64,000 nt of DNA, from positions 43,458 through 107,457 of the forward strand of contig BJOX01000275.1 in NCBI GenBank assembly GCA_009731375.1, in the 5' to 3' direction. Source of the DNA: Paulinella micropora. Lineage: Eukaryota > Cercozoa > Imbricatea > Euglyphida. Numbering within the stretch: position 1 is the first letter of the stretch; each line of letters opens with the position of its first letter. The translations under genes and the position numbers were made by a program. This document shows, one piece after another, positions 47,876 through 60,127 of this stretch. Under the pieces are notes generated by a model. That model saw only the letters and a program-made list of their open reading frames with translations. It did no database searches and was not told where the DNA came from.

Positions 47876-50800
47876 CTACTTCGATCTCAGTTTGAAAACA
47901 TGAAAATCGTACTTCTTACCGTTGTAAGGCTTACGTAAACGTTTGAGCTGTTCGGGAATGATGTAGCCTTTAGCTTTGTAGTTGGAGCTTGGATTGAATT
48001 GGATATCCCGATGCACGACCTGATCATTCTCGCTGTCGAGTGTCATCTTCTTCCAGGAGTTGAGAGGCTTCGTCCATTGGAGATGCGTCGGTCCCTCCGT
48101 GATTGTGCCGTCCGGATGGGCAACCGGCTCCACGTAAACTGGGCGGTACTGCATATTAGATAGCGAAGTGATGCCGAGCTGGTGAACGCGGAAGTCGTCG
48201 CGATCGTCCGTGGGATCTTCATCCATGATCATCCCTAACTTGAGCCGACGATGGCTTGCTATCACCTCACCAACAACGTAGTCCTTCTGGTCATCATTGT
48301 GTGCCTGATCCTGGACCGGGTCGATGGCCTGAGCCAGATCGGTTGGGGCCGTGTAGGGGCTGATGTGTGCAATGTCAATTTTGCGGAGGACTTTGTTGGT
48401 GTGCTCGTGCCTGAGGCGAAAGGTGTTATTGGACGGCTTGTCAAATATGATGTACGGGCCGTCATGTTGAAGGATAGAGGAGGCGGGAATACCTTTGGTT
48501 GATTGTTTCGGGCGATAGACGGTGACACGGTCACCTACCTTCCAATCGGGTAGTTTGCGACGCCGTTGCTTGTTCTTCTGTTCGTTGGCAGCCTTGCGCG
48601 TGAAGGAAACGTATTCCTTGACATACGCCGTGACAGCAATCCGAGCTAAGCGGAGAGTGTCGAGTTGGTCCGATGTCTGCACGGTCGTCGAGCCAGACTT
48701 AGTCATTGCGGCGGTTGATCGAGCCGCGCGTTCAGCGATGACGTCGGGAGAATCGAAGATATCGATAGATGTACGTGGCTGGCGAGCCATCATACCTTCA
48801 AAAGCGGATACGCCGGTGGCGGTAGAGACGTAAGTGTTCTGCGAGAACGACAGAGATGGCATGGCTTTGGGCCAAGTCTTCTTGTCTTTGTCTGCGAGTG
48901 CCTGGATATCGCGGCAGAGGCTTTGATGCCTGCGTTCTACCATGCCTAACTGATGGTGAGAGTATGGCGCGGTGGTGAGCCATTTGATTCCAGCCATGCT
49001 GCAGAAGGCCTTGGCAAGATTCCCACGGAAAGATCCATGATCGTCAGACAGGATGGCCTCTGGAAAACCGAAAAGGCAAACCCATCGAGCGAGAATGGTC
49101 TCAACAGTCTCCTCAGCAGTGGTGGAAACGACTGGAATAAAAAATAGTTAACCTGCGAACAAATCGACTATAGTTAACACGTACTGTTCGAGTACGCCAT
49201 CTATGCCTACATGAACATGATCTATACCTATAGCCTGACCTGGATGGCTCCAGACTAACGAGTTATAGCGGCCATGATTAGGTGTGAGGCGGGCGTGTGA
49301 TAGTTGACAAAAGTGGCAATCTTTGAGGATAGCCGCATTGTCTGCGTGCATCTTGTCTTTCCCATCGGGTCCGAACCATATGTATCGCTGATGGATGTAT
49401 GGGGCAAGGGTGGGGACCTTTGCGTGATTCTGGATCAAGTGAGCATGGGAGACAAGCTTGCGTATGAGGGGATTCGGAACATATATACGGCGGGAGCGGT
49501 CGGGCATGATATGTACCGCTAGCCCTCCCTTGAAAAAGAGAAGAGTATTACCCTGGCCGATAGATGTAGATCCGTCCCAAAGCGGTTGTAAAAGGGGGTC
49601 TTCTTTCTGCGCTGACTGGATATCCGCGCGCGTGACGCGCGGGGCATGTGATGTAGCATACATATTAAGCACAGCATGGCGATCCAATCCAAAGTTATGA
49701 ACAAGCCACACAAGGTTGTCCTCAAGGAAGACGATCTTGTGGCATGCTAATACTGTCTCACGAGAGATGGTCTCACCGTCGGGTATGAGGTGTACCATGT
49801 CTTGAGGAATAAGTACAGCAAAAGGCTTGTTGAGAGCAAAAAGTTGACGGGCTACTTCCGGAGCACGCTCCGCGGGCGGGATGACTATGGCATAGTCCCA
49901 TGGGGCCTGTAAGGTCTTGATCGTTGGTGCACCGCGCAAAATCCGACAGTCGTGCTTCTTAAAGCGCGCGTCTAATTGCGGATGACTACCGTCAATCGCG
50001 AGCCAAAAGGAGCGTCCACTGGACTGCAACATAGTTGCCGGGATAGTGTCCAGTAGCTGATTCGTCGCTTCGACTTCCCCGAGGAGAGTGGGTTGGCCGG
50101 GCGATATACAAGGAACACGAGAGAGGGCATCAGGAAGGAGATTCTGTTTACCCTGAATGTATTCCACCTTGAAGCGGATAGTTTGAAGGTGGTCTAGGAC
50201 CCATCCGACAACCATCGGGCTTCTGGCGTGGTATAGTCATATGAGCGGGCGATGATCCGTGACGATAGTCAGCGGATGATCACTAGCATTAATATAGTAA
50301 CGGGATTGCTAAACTCCGTAATCTATACCGTAAGCTTCCCGAACATACGTGACCCACCGAGATTGAGTATCCGTGAATTTAAGCGAGAAGTAAGAGATGA
50401 CAGGCGCAGACTTCTCAGGGCCCGAATGTAGAGCTCCACCGATGCCAACGATGCTTGCGTCTGTTTGAAGGTAGAGCTGCTGCGTCTTGTTGTACTTGGC
50501 GACGATCGGTAGCGTTGTCAGGACACGCTTGAGCTTTGCGAAGCATTTCTTCTCTTTCTCACGGAAAAAGTTGGGTCCCGTAGGTCGGGCGTTCGTAGAC
50601 TTGAGTAGATCGGAGAGTGGCGCCACCAAGCGAGAGTAGTTAGGAATATGCGCCTGAATAAAGTTGGTCATACCGAGTATGGATCGGACCTCGGTGATGT
50701 TCTGCGGTTCAGAGATCTTCAGGATCGCGTCAATCTTGCTTGTGTCGGCGGCGACGCCTTTCTTGCTGCAGACTTTGCCGAGCACGGGAAGTGAGTTATA

Positions 50801-51721
50801 GCCAATGCGTAGCTTGTCCGCGGCGAAGTAACAGCCGGCTGCCTCCGCAGCCTCCATGAGCTTCTCCAGCTGGTCCATGTGGACGTCGAAGTCGTCGTGG
50901 GCCAGATGCACGTCGTCGATGTATGCTGCGGCTGTCTGACCCCAAAAAGGGAGATGGCCAAAAAACTTGTCGACTGCGCGTTGAAAGTCACCGGGGGCGC
51001 GGTGGATACCCTGCGTCATATAGTTGGGGACTAGAAGTCCACGAGGAGTCCATACGGCGAGGATGTCGCGGCTACCGTCTGCAGGGTCGATCTTCAGGTG
51101 CGAAAAACCATCAACCATGTCCAACGCGGAAAGATAGTTGTATCCCGCGAGGAGCTCACGGTGATGATCGGGGTTAGGAAGGCCGGGGACCGGAAGGATG
51201 AGCCGGTCGTTAACCGCGCGGTAGTCGAATACCATGCGGATGCCTTTGAAATGATCCTGCAAGAGGGAGTTAAACTTGCCTACAGGGCACGGTCTAGTAG
51301 CCCACTCACAATTAGGAGAGGCAAAACTATATCGGCCAGTAGCGAGCATATTGTCTGCCCACTGGGTCAGGAACTCTCTGACAGCAGGCGTCCATCTAGG
51401 GCAGGGAACCCAAATAGGCTGTGCGCCTGGACGTAGCTTCAAAGAGATAACGGTGTCCGTAAAACAGTCAGCCTTTTCATGGAATCGGTCGCTGCAACGC
51501 TCTAGAAAATCTTTCGCTCTTTTCTTCTGAGGGGGAGTGAGGTTGGAGCTAATAGTATCCGGGCCGAACTTAGGTTTAGGTGGTTCAGCCTTCTTTTCCT
51601 TCTGTTCGTCTAGGTATTGTTGGCATAATCGCTCTGAAAGCATCAAAACGGGGTCTGGGAATAGGCCTGTGATGCCATCTGGTGTGACGAGTAAAATACC
51701 TGGGTCAGAAGTCATGTTCAT
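47876..51721 (-). pseudogene. pol: Retrotransposon pol: reverse transcriptase, RNase H, integrase (three in-frame stops)
   Basis: One frame throughout, interrupted by TAG 50311-50309, TGA 50239-50237 and TAA 49150-49148. Segment 1 (470 codons) has the RT palm: LDMVDGF with the first Asp near residue 201 and YIDD at 267-270, then RNase H LQTDAS at about 421. The two middle stops fall in RNase H, whose later VTDHRPL motif lies between them. The second segment (from 50215) has an integrase zinc-binding region (H...H, then CHFC) and the first catalytic Asp in IGIDHVHV. The third catalytic region contains SDDHGS and MVERRH, so D, D and E all survive. A GPY-type module (HDGPYIIFDKPSNNTFRL) follows; no chromodomain is seen. 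Copying RNA into DNA and inserting it is the family role; this copy should not make a full product unless stops are read through. Confidence 0.88.
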
Positions 51722-51724
51722 AGA

Positions 51725-52289
51725 GAGCCAGTCTAGACCGCTAATCGGGGGATGTTCCCTGTCATGCGGTAAGATTAGCTGGCCAACAATATGGGGTTTG
51801 ATAGGATTTGGATACGGCTCCGTGGGTTGTCACTGCGTCCTGCACGTCTCCGGCTCATGTTGAGGGGAGTGTGGTCGGAAACGCAGCTGTCCCGGAGAAG
51901 GGGGCGATTGACATTGTGACACAGCCAATGTTCGAAGCATAAGCATCGAGTGGGATGGTACACGTTTCGTGTTTACTTGCCGGAGATGGGTTGCGCGTGG
52001 CATACAAATTGCTGCGCGTTTCCGGAACTAGGTTCTGGGGTCGGCCGTAAGCCGGTCGGGGCAGGCTAGGCTCGCTCCGCACGCGTCTCGGACCGCGCCT
52101 TGGCAGTGTGCTTCGGGGTGCATTTCTCCGAGCCGGAATACCCGTGGTCCATCTCTGGACCGGGTTTTCAAGCCAAAAGGATCATGGCCTGTCGCATACG
52201 CTGCTGTTGTGCTTGGTTTTGAGAGCGTATGGGCTGGCGTTCACCTTGTGACACAGTCCGAAGCTACCGTCTACCTTGGCGGTCATAGG
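51725..52289 (-). other. Broken linker between extra ORF and RT
   Basis: Only short overlapping frames. In the RT frame, sequence immediately before the RT Met reads HPPISGLDWLS, resembling the ILGMDWL end of a Ty3 protease domain, so remains of a second protease-like segment or a linker may be here. Stops and shifts prevent a firm call. Confidence 0.4.
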
Positions 52290-55200
52290 CTACTTCATGA
52301 TAGTGCCATGTGCGTACCTTATGGGCTTTGCCGCGGCTGCCTCGTTTACTCCGCTCCTTGTTCTTATTCTTATCCTCCGTCTTCTCCTGCTTATCTGTCG
52401 TCCGGCTACCCGATGTTGCGCTCGGGCAGGAGCAAAGCTGGAGGACGAAGATGAAGAAGATGAGGAAGAGGAGGATGAGGAGCCGTCTTTGTAGTCGTCG
52501 TCGTGACTGCGTCGTCGTCGTCGGTCGGGCTGGCAGCTGGTCTTGGGCTTTTTGAATTTCCGGCGTATCGTCTTGCTGGAACGATCTCTGCCGGTATCCG
52601 CGTCTTCGCCGGCGGGCGGAGAGTCTTTTCTTTCATCCTTGCCGCTACGTCCTTGACGTTCGTATTCCTCTAGCTCTTCCTCTTCCTCATCTCGCGCTCT
52701 ACTATATTCCAATCGCCGCTGTGATCTCGAATCAGCGGATGAGAGGCCGCGTGGATTCGAGCGGGATGATATGCGCGGAGAAAAAGAGATGCGGTAAGAC
52801 GGAGACCCTTCCTCCAGCTGCTTCCGGGTGGCGCGTGAGGAAGGGATCTGAAATCCCCAGAGGCGTCGCGTCGGCCGAAGAGATCTAGGACCTGTGATTG
52901 TAAATCGTATAGCATGCGCTCCTTCCACGGCTGACACCGCGGAAGGAAGTGTGTGAGGACCCTGTGATGGTGCTGAAGACGATGCTGACGATGATGAGGA
53001 TGATGAAGATGATGAGATGATGAAAAGTATGTCGTCGGTGGTGATGGTGGCAAGTATGTCGATGGTGCCTGCGATAGCGATGTGGGGGTTAGCCGGTGAA
53101 AAGGGCGAAGGGGTGGGATCCTGCCGAGCTCTAAGTTTCCATCGTAAGCCCGTATTCTTGGAGAGCGTGATGACTGGATAGGTCGTCTCCGGCCTTCCAG
53201 TCACCGGAGCGGGGGGAAGTTGTTCGTTCGTGGAAAACATTTCCGTGTCCTGGGGAAGGATGATGTTGTGGAGCATCGCAAACTCAAGACGGCAATGTGT
53301 GTTCCAGGAAGAGACTGACTCCCAGCCAAGATCAACGGGGACTAGCGGAAGGTTTAGATAGGCCGCTATATCACGTGAATCCCGGAGGTCTAACCGAGTG
53401 CCAAGATAGGTCGAGGCGAGATCGAGGCGCACGATGTTTGGTATCGTTTCCTTGATATCCATCTCGTCCTGTATGGATGGGACACCATAGGAGTAGCCTT
53501 TGGCCCGCAGTGCCCTCGAATACGGATTCAAGATGTCTGCAATACAAGGAATACGTGCTTGGGTGCACTACGACCTGGGTTTCCTCGTAAGCCGGCGTGT
53601 TGAGCATATGCTGCAGTGCCCGCATCTCTGTCTGCACCTGTATGAAAAAGGGGACATTTGCTATGGTTGTACAGTACCACTTCTGGTCGTATGCCGAAGA
53701 AGGCAGATTCCGAAGAAAATAGTCCTGTACCGGGGCTAAAGTGTCTATACCCCTGGTCCATCGCGCTTCCATAAATAAGGAAGGTTGATTTAACAGGTTC
53801 AGCTTTTGCTCCAGTATTTTTCTGTCCGGGCTATCAGTGAAGAGGCGCGCGAGCATGCCTGGATTGGGACATACATCCCACTGGTCTGTCGGGAGGATGG
53901 GATGATATTTGCCCGTAGAACAAATTGTCATGTCCATGTTTGCGAAAAAGTTCGCCGGCAGATCCGCGAAAAAAGAGAAAGTCGGGCGTGAAAATCCGAT
54001 AGACCGCTTGATATCATGTGGGTGCGTGCAGTATCTTATGGCAGAATTCGATTGCAATCGAAAAAGATAGTAGATACATGCAAACCACTGCCATAAGTGC
54101 TCGAAGGCAAAATTGTATCGTACGAAAATAGGGCAGCCGAGATAGTCTTCATCATGCCGTCCTATGCTCCCCCTTGATCGTACCGGTTCCACCGGTACAG
54201 TATGAGACCATGGAAATGGGACTACGTGGTTCATAATCTGCTGAGACACACTCTGTCCCCCATGTCCCGGGTAGAGTCCTAATAGGTGGCCCATGAAACC
54301 ATATGGCCGCTCGTGCGAGTATGATATGTGATGCCTGAAAAGCAGGGTATCGGATATCGGGTCTTCCTGGTCCAACCCAAAAACCTGAATTGAGGCCAAT
54401 TGAGCTCTGGATCGTCCCCAAACCGGCGGATGGTGAAACATCGTCGGTGGGGTCCGATTCATAACCATGGCCGGCAATACCAACTTGAGAGGGAGACCGT
54501 TCAGCAACCTACTGATTTGTTGCGGGGTACGGTTCGTTTCGACGTACTGGATGTTGCAGCGGTGAGTTACCGCAGGGTTTTTTACAAAGCGATCGTGATT
54601 CGCATCTACTTCGGTGCGTTTCTCGATGCACATCCAATCATCCTGGGGGTTGGTTTGTATGGGGGCTGGTCCTTGCAAGCAAGGAACAAAAACGATGCAT
54701 TCTGACAGGAGGACATCCTCGGGATGGGAAAGGCCCGGGTCACGCTCCTGATGGCAGGCGTTCATGGTTTTCATAGTGACACCTACAAAGGCCTGAACGA
54801 CTTGACAGTCAATGTAACCTGGGCCAATATAAGGCGCGATATATCCCTTGTTGTCGAGGAATATTCGGTCTCTTTGGTTGACTTGACCTATGATTTCCGG
54901 CAACTGGCGTAGGGAAATCCGGGCCCACGCCTTAGCCTGTTGGACTCTAGGGGCTACGTATGCTACTGATCTAATCAGCCGGCTCGAGTATAAGCGTGTG
55001 GCTACGTAACTATGTTGGTGCATGTCCTCATATCTTGTCAATTGACGGAGCTGTGAGAAGCACCGATCTAGATGTATGTGGCCGCCATGAAGCGGGATTT
55101 CATACCCACCGTCCTCGCGGATCTCGAGTCGGTGTCGCACTATCGTGATATTGCCTGGATCGTCAAAAGACGGGTCCTCGTAGATCCCATGGACCCGGAT

Positions 55201-55398
55201 GAGGTAATGCAGGTAATAGTAGCAACGATGGTTGCATTTAATGTGCTGACCGAATTGAACGAGATCTTCCCAATAGGGACGGAGGCGGACAATCGAGTTT
55301 TGAATAATGAACAGTGACTTCCTGTCATCATAAACGCCCTTCAAAACCGCACCTCCTGTTTGCGGGACAGCTGTTATGCTCTTGCCCTCATGGTGCAT
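52290..55398 (-). CDS. Extra large ORF of the retrotransposon, unknown function (split by one frameshift)
   Basis: From 55398 a 675-codon frame continues to 53371. Near 53531 its natural-looking sequence passes into another frame (MDIKETIPNIVRLDLASTYL and onward) that ends at 52290, so the original product was about 1,000 residues. The first part is globular, rich in His, Tyr, Arg and Cys (YYYLHYLIRVHGIYEDPS; LFRHHISYSHERPYGFMGHL; PTFSFFADLPANFFANMDM), without a signal peptide or obvious membrane span. The last third is low complexity: Ser runs and Arg/Asp/Glu-rich tracts. I recognise no family. It lies between protease and RT, where Ty3 elements normally have nothing. It could be a captured host gene, an envelope-like or RNA-handling protein, or a gag-like domain. 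Confidence 0.65.
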
Positions 55399-55879
55399 AT
55401 CTCTCTCGAACTCGACGTGTGTGTGTGCGGGTAACCGTGCGTGGTCCTGCTGGGTGCATGATGTTTTTTCTTCGACCCGGGGTTGATAGACCCGCTCTCC
55501 GTGGAGTTGTAGGTCTTCCCTGGTCGAGTTGTCTCATGCCAGTATGCGTTATAGCGCGGCCTCGGACCGCTATGAGCTGAAGGTTAGTCAAATTCAAATC
55601 TCCTTGTGGGAAGGTTCGAGCTGCGTTAGGGGAGATTGATCCATAGCGGCAGGACATGAGAGAAAATCCCAATGATCGCTGTGATCCCTGTGTCCAAAAT
55701 TGTGGCATTCCTGGTATAGGAGATTGTTGGGCTAAGGGTGGAAGTGATCGTGGCAAAGAGGACGATGAGGAGCTAGCTTGCGATAGGGGTACAGGCGTAG
55801 CGGTTTGACGCGCCGGTGTCTCCGACGACGATGTTGCCGCCGGGGGCGTGCCATCTATTACTATAAGCTCCCTCTCCAA
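55388..55879 (-). CDS. Short Ser/Pro-rich ORF between protease and extra ORF
   Basis: 163 codons, low complexity, overlapping the start of the next ORF by 11 bases in another frame. It may be the beginning of the extra protein, separated from it by a frameshift. Confidence 0.35.
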   Translation of the reverse strand: MERELIVIDGTPPAATSSSETPARQTATPVPLSQASSSSSSLPRSLPPLAQQSPIPGMPQFWTQGSQRSLGFSLMSCRYGSISPNAARTFPQGDLNLTNLQLIAVRGRAITHTGMRQLDQGRPTTPRRAGLSTPGRRKNIMHPAGPRTVTRTHTRRVRERYAP

Positions 55880-56046
55880 CTGAGTCGGTCTTGGAGGAGA
55901 AAGTAGTGCGCGCTAGGAGACGTGACGTTCGAGAGAGCGGGCGATGTAACGCTAGCACCTGGTTGTGCCTTGGCGTCTGGGAGAGACGGTGACGTGACGT
56001 TCGACAAAGCGGGCGAGTAAGCAGGAGTTGTCGGTGAGAAAGTAGG

Positions 56047-57666
56047 TTAGATGGGAGACTCCCTGGGTCCTAACCGGCTAGGCGTATCGGCCGATCCGGG
56101 CTTGCGCGCCCACTCGCTAGGAAACGCGGTGGAGGGAGTGGGTGATGGTCCTCGTGAGGCTTGCGTGGCCCGGTGATCTTGCCCCGAGCTCGAAGAACTC
56201 AAGCTTGAGCTTGAAGCGGTGGCTCCTTCAAGATCAGCCTGGGCTGGCGTCGCCGTCTCACTAGGTGACGGTGGTCCCTGAGGAGTCACATCCTCCTCCT
56301 CGCGTATTGGGGGAAGACCCGTGATCGGAAAAGCCGAGACCGGTGTACGGTCCAGTCGGGCCGCTGTGGTCCGAGATCGTGTCTGTCGCGGTGTGGGGGA
56401 TGTACGGTTAGTACTGTCCTCCTGCTTCTCCTCCGTCTCGTCTGTCTTCTCTTCGCTTTCTTCTTTCTCTTCCTGTTCCTCTTCATCATCACTCCCGTCA
56501 GTGGTGATCGCCACCAGAGGGAGGAGACTAAAAGGGCATTCCTTAAGGCCTTGCTTTTGGGCTTCCTCCTCGTTATCATCCGAGGGGAGGTCCATCAGCG
56601 TGACCACTTGGTGGCAGGGACCATCTTTTATGGGCTGTCGGGGCGGGGTCAGGATCTCGAACTCGTCCAAGAGGATTTGTTCGTCCTCCGCCCGTGTCGG
56701 CACGGCCGGCCACTGTTGGCCAGCTGCCATACGGGTGAAAAGGGCATCCGTTGATATGTTGGTCTGCATGATAAGGGCAGTGCCAAGTAGAATATCCGCT
56801 CCCGGGGGAACATGCTGGGAGGTGTAGAGGTAAATCTCATCCCAGCCTCTTGTAGGGAGGACTTGGATGTAGAGACGTATGCCTCTGACCATAGTTATGA
56901 TCCCTTGAGCCGTGTGGGCTGTCAGGATGGGCAAATCCCTTTCAGTCAGGCCCATCTTGGAAGACAAGCGTGGGTGGATCAGCCCCAAGGTATTACATCC
57001 AGTGTCAACTATGATAAAGATGTCGATAGCCTTGTCGGCGGTCTGATCCAGTCCGGCAATAGCCAGGACCCGTCCTTGAAGGACATTTGCCTTACGAGGC
57101 CGTACGGGAGCGACATAACGGCATTCAAGAGTCGTGTCAGTCCCGTCGTCCAATATATTATGGGTGCTTACCTGGCTAGGGTCGTCTACCGTCGCTTGAG
57201 CCGCCATCACCGCCGCCATGGGGGCATCCTTGCGTTCCTTGCGGTCTTTTCCGCGTCGATCCTTCTGTCCGGGGCCAGCGCGTTGCTTCCCGGCCCGCGG
57301 GGGGGCACCAATGCGAGTTGAGCCCCTTCTCCAGATCGCGCGTGCGTGTCCTACAAACTTCGAGTGTATGATTTGGTTTGTCGACCTTGCCGAAATGTTG
57401 ACAGTAGGCGCAGGGCTCGGAGCTCTTGTTGTGCCGCGCGCGGTTCTCCTTGGCGGGGTCCTTCGTCCACTGGGCCGGCTTGGCGATCTTGATCGCGTTG
57501 GCCCCAGAAAAGCGTGCAGTCTTGGTTGTACGCCCGCCGGACGAACTCGAAGGTGCAGAGCCCTTGCGTTGGTCCGGGCCCGGGCCAGACTTCTGCTTGT
57601 TCTGCTGATGTCACGTCGGAGCTTGCCTCGCCACGACCTGCAGCTGACTACCCGAGGGGATGTCAC
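56047..57666 (-). CDS. pro: Retrotransposon aspartic protease
   Basis: The open frame is 539 codons, but its first 120 overlap gag and are probably not translated in this frame. The catalytic motif is IIVDTGC with Asp at about residue 221 (near 57006). The second retropepsin hallmark ADILLGTALIMQ follows about 70 residues later. The C-terminal half is acidic and Ser/Pro-rich (EEEQEEKEESEEKTDETEEK). The frame differs from that of gag; a C7 tract near 57296-57302 in the overlap is a possible shift site. Confidence 0.75.
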   Translation of the reverse strand: MTSPRVVSCRSWRGKLRRDISRTSRSLARARTNARALHLRVRPAGVQPRLHAFLGPTRSRSPSRPSGRRTPPRRTARGTTRAPSPAPTVNISARSTNQIIHSKFVGHARAIWRRGSTRIGAPPRAGKQRAGPGQKDRRGKDRKERKDAPMAAVMAAQATVDDPSQVSTHNILDDGTDTTLECRYVAPVRPRKANVLQGRVLAIAGLDQTADKAIDIFIIVDTGCNTLGLIHPRLSSKMGLTERDLPILTAHTAQGIITMVRGIRLYIQVLPTRGWDEIYLYTSQHVPPGADILLGTALIMQTNISTDALFTRMAAGQQWPAVPTRAEDEQILLDEFEILTPPRQPIKDGPCHQVVTLMDLPSDDNEEEAQKQGLKECPFSLLPLVAITTDGSDDEEEQEEKEESEEKTDETEEKQEDSTNRTSPTPRQTRSRTTAARLDRTPVSAFPITGLPPIREEEDVTPQGPPSPSETATPAQADLEGATASSSSLSSSSSGQDHRATQASRGPSPTPSTAFPSEWARKPGSADTPSRLGPRESPI

Positions 57667-59945
57667 GGGGCCATTTGGTTTTTGGCTTCCTCGTGCTCTC
57701 CCTGGCCCTCTCCTTACGAGGGGGGCGCCGGCCGTGGTCGGATTCCGGTGCCCTCAGGATCATCTTGGGGTCCCAATCCGTCAAGGTACGCGGGTTAGCC
57801 TTGAGGATGAGGTACCTCATCTCTTCCAAAGTGCGTGTCGGAGCAATGCCTCGCTTCTTCCCTTCTATTTGCAGTGCTTCTATGTGCTGTATCTCCATAG
57901 GGGAGACACATTGCCGGGCTACCTCATACTTATGGGATTCCTTGGCCACAAGGCCTTCGTTCTGAAGCTGCCTGAAGAGCTTCTGTAAGCGCGTGATATA
58001 ATTGGCCAAGTTCTCTTTCGACCGTCTCTTCATGTCATTCCTGTAACTCGGGCCGAAAGGCTTGGTAACGTCGTAGACGATGTCGATTTTCCATCGTAAG
58101 TCTACTCGGTAGTCCAGCCAGATCCATGGCAAGAGTTGCAGAGAGTTCATGTAGGAGTCTTTGGAAGAAGTTCTTGCCGACCACGCGTTGAGGAAGATCT
58201 CGGCCTCAGACTGGGTCATAAAAAGGGAAAGATTGGAAAGAAACAGGCGCAAGGTGTATCCTAATGATACATGGTCGAACTTAAGCTTTTTGATCTCCCG
58301 CATGCGGCGTTGGTTCCGTTTGGTAACAGACTCAAATGGCGCTGCCACTAAAGCGTATACCATGCCGGGTACGTGACGGCTCGGAACTACTCGACGAGGG
58401 CTGCTCGCCACTACTAGAGGATGCACTAGTTGTCCCTCTACTCCCAGACGGGTTGTCCTCCTCCGCTTCGATCGTCGGGGCAGCTGGGCTGGCTAGAGCC
58501 GTTCCGGCTACCTCTGGCGTGACCGCTGCGGAGGCTGCGGTTTCCGCGGCAGCCGTCCCGGTCTCTCCATCTTCGTCGCTCCCACCAGCTGGCGGGAGCG
58601 ATTGTCTAACTGTGGAGAAAGTCACAATACGTGGAGGCGCAGAACGGGGTCGGCTTGAGGACTGCCCGACTCGGGGGGATAGGGGGAGGCTGTCGCCGTC
58701 GGCTGGCTCTGCCCCTCGCTCTGGAGAGAAAGAGAACAGAGGGCCTTTCGACTCTTCTTCCTCCTCGACTACCCTTCCGTATGGGGAGACAAAAAGCGCG
58801 CCGCTGTCTTCGTACCGGGAGTCCGGAGGGGAGGCGAATGATCCCGGGAAGCTTGGGCTCCGTTGAGAAAACCTCGGGGTCGAGGATGAACCATACCCTG
58901 ATGCTAGTGGGGAAAATGCCCCGTCAGCAGTCGGTCTCGGTCGGGAAAACAGAGAACGCTGTGCCTCTGACCCGCCTATGGGGCCCAAACTACTTCCTGA
59001 AGGGCGAGAGGGTCTACGTGGGAAGGCTGTAATGGGGCCACCAAAGCGTTGGGAGCCAGTTGGGGGAAACCTTACCGGGGCGGGGGCAGCCATGAAGCGC
59101 GATGACGATGCTGCCGCCGTAGCCGGAGGCATCGTCGTTGCCGTAGCTGTAGCCGTGGTCGTAGTCGCAGTCGTGGTCGTAGTCGTTGCTCCTGCCAGCG
59201 GGGGGCGAGTTGGGCCCATGGTAGGAGCCGCCGTGGCCGCTGGTGCCGGAATCGTCACGTAGCGCATGGAGCTGGGGACGTTGTCCGGGGGCAGAACTCA
59301 ATCGACCTTTTTCGCAAGGTTGTTGTACCTACTTATAGCTAGGTCTCTCACCCCTATAAGCGGTCCACTTGTGGAAAGTGGATGGGTCCAACCAATAATC
59401 CACCACTGCTCAAGGGGCTGCATGGGGAGAAAAGGCTCTTCCTCAAGATTGAGAAGGCCGTCCTTTACTGCTTTCGCTAAGAGGGGGCAGAGGTCTTTAT
59501 TTAAAGTCATCAGTACGACCTTAATGAAGTGGGCGCGGCTGATTCCGTCCGTCTGGGGCGAGAGCTTCTTGGCCGAGCCGTCCTTGAGGGCCTTCCTGTA
59601 GGTGTCTATGAAGGGGACCTTGAGGTTGGTGCGCAGCGTGCGAGAGATGTTGAGGCATTCCTCTCGGTGATAGATTTCCTGACTGACCAGGTCGTAATTG
59701 GGGCGAGGAAATGAGGCTGGAAGGCTCATTTCGTCACACCTGAACGTAGAAGACCCACGATGTAGCAAACAGGTCTGGAATTTGCAAAGGAGACCTTTAG
59801 GGTTGGTTGCTACTCGATGGGGCTTGCTTGAGGGACTCCTATGTATGCAAGGGACTTGAGCAGACTTGAATAGACTTGAACAAGACTTGAATACATGATA
59901 CAAGTCGCCTCTCTGCGTGTGGTGAACATGAACAACTGTCACCAT
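57176..59945 (-). pseudogene. gag: Retrotransposon gag, interrupted
   Basis: Coding sequence runs from 59945 (or the better-composed Met at 59729) in one frame, interrupted by TGA at 59300-59298, to a stop at 58334. A second frame takes over by 58426 and carries the capsid-like helical part (SYMNSLQLLPWIWLDYRVDL; YITRLQKLFRQLQNEGLV), meets TGA at 57613-57611, and continues to a CCHC-like knuckle (CAYCQHF...NHTLEVC) near 57400-57345, ending at TAG 57178-57176. The knuckle spacing CX2CX10HX4C is longer than the usual CX2CX4HX4C. The N-terminal frame also encodes an Ala/Thr/Pro and Ser-rich spacer. Gag proteins form the particle and bind RNA; that role is from the family. Confidence 0.7.
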
Positions 59946-60127
59946 GACCGGCGGCCACTCAAAGACAGGTGAACTAGCTGTCCCGTGTGGATGTAATGGC
60001 AGACCTTGAGCTCGTTTGGAGCTTGCTCGCTGTTGGTGTTTCCAGAAGCAGGTAGGTGTTCCTCAATTCGAGCTGTGCACAGCACACACTAAATGTGACT
60101 CTTCCGAAAATAAAGGGAAATTCGAAT

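Noticed and set aside
47876-59945. Stop codons in the retrotransposon as evidence of a non-standard genetic code
   Set aside because: All three stop types interrupt frames, and exons of the host genes contain none. Decay explains this better.
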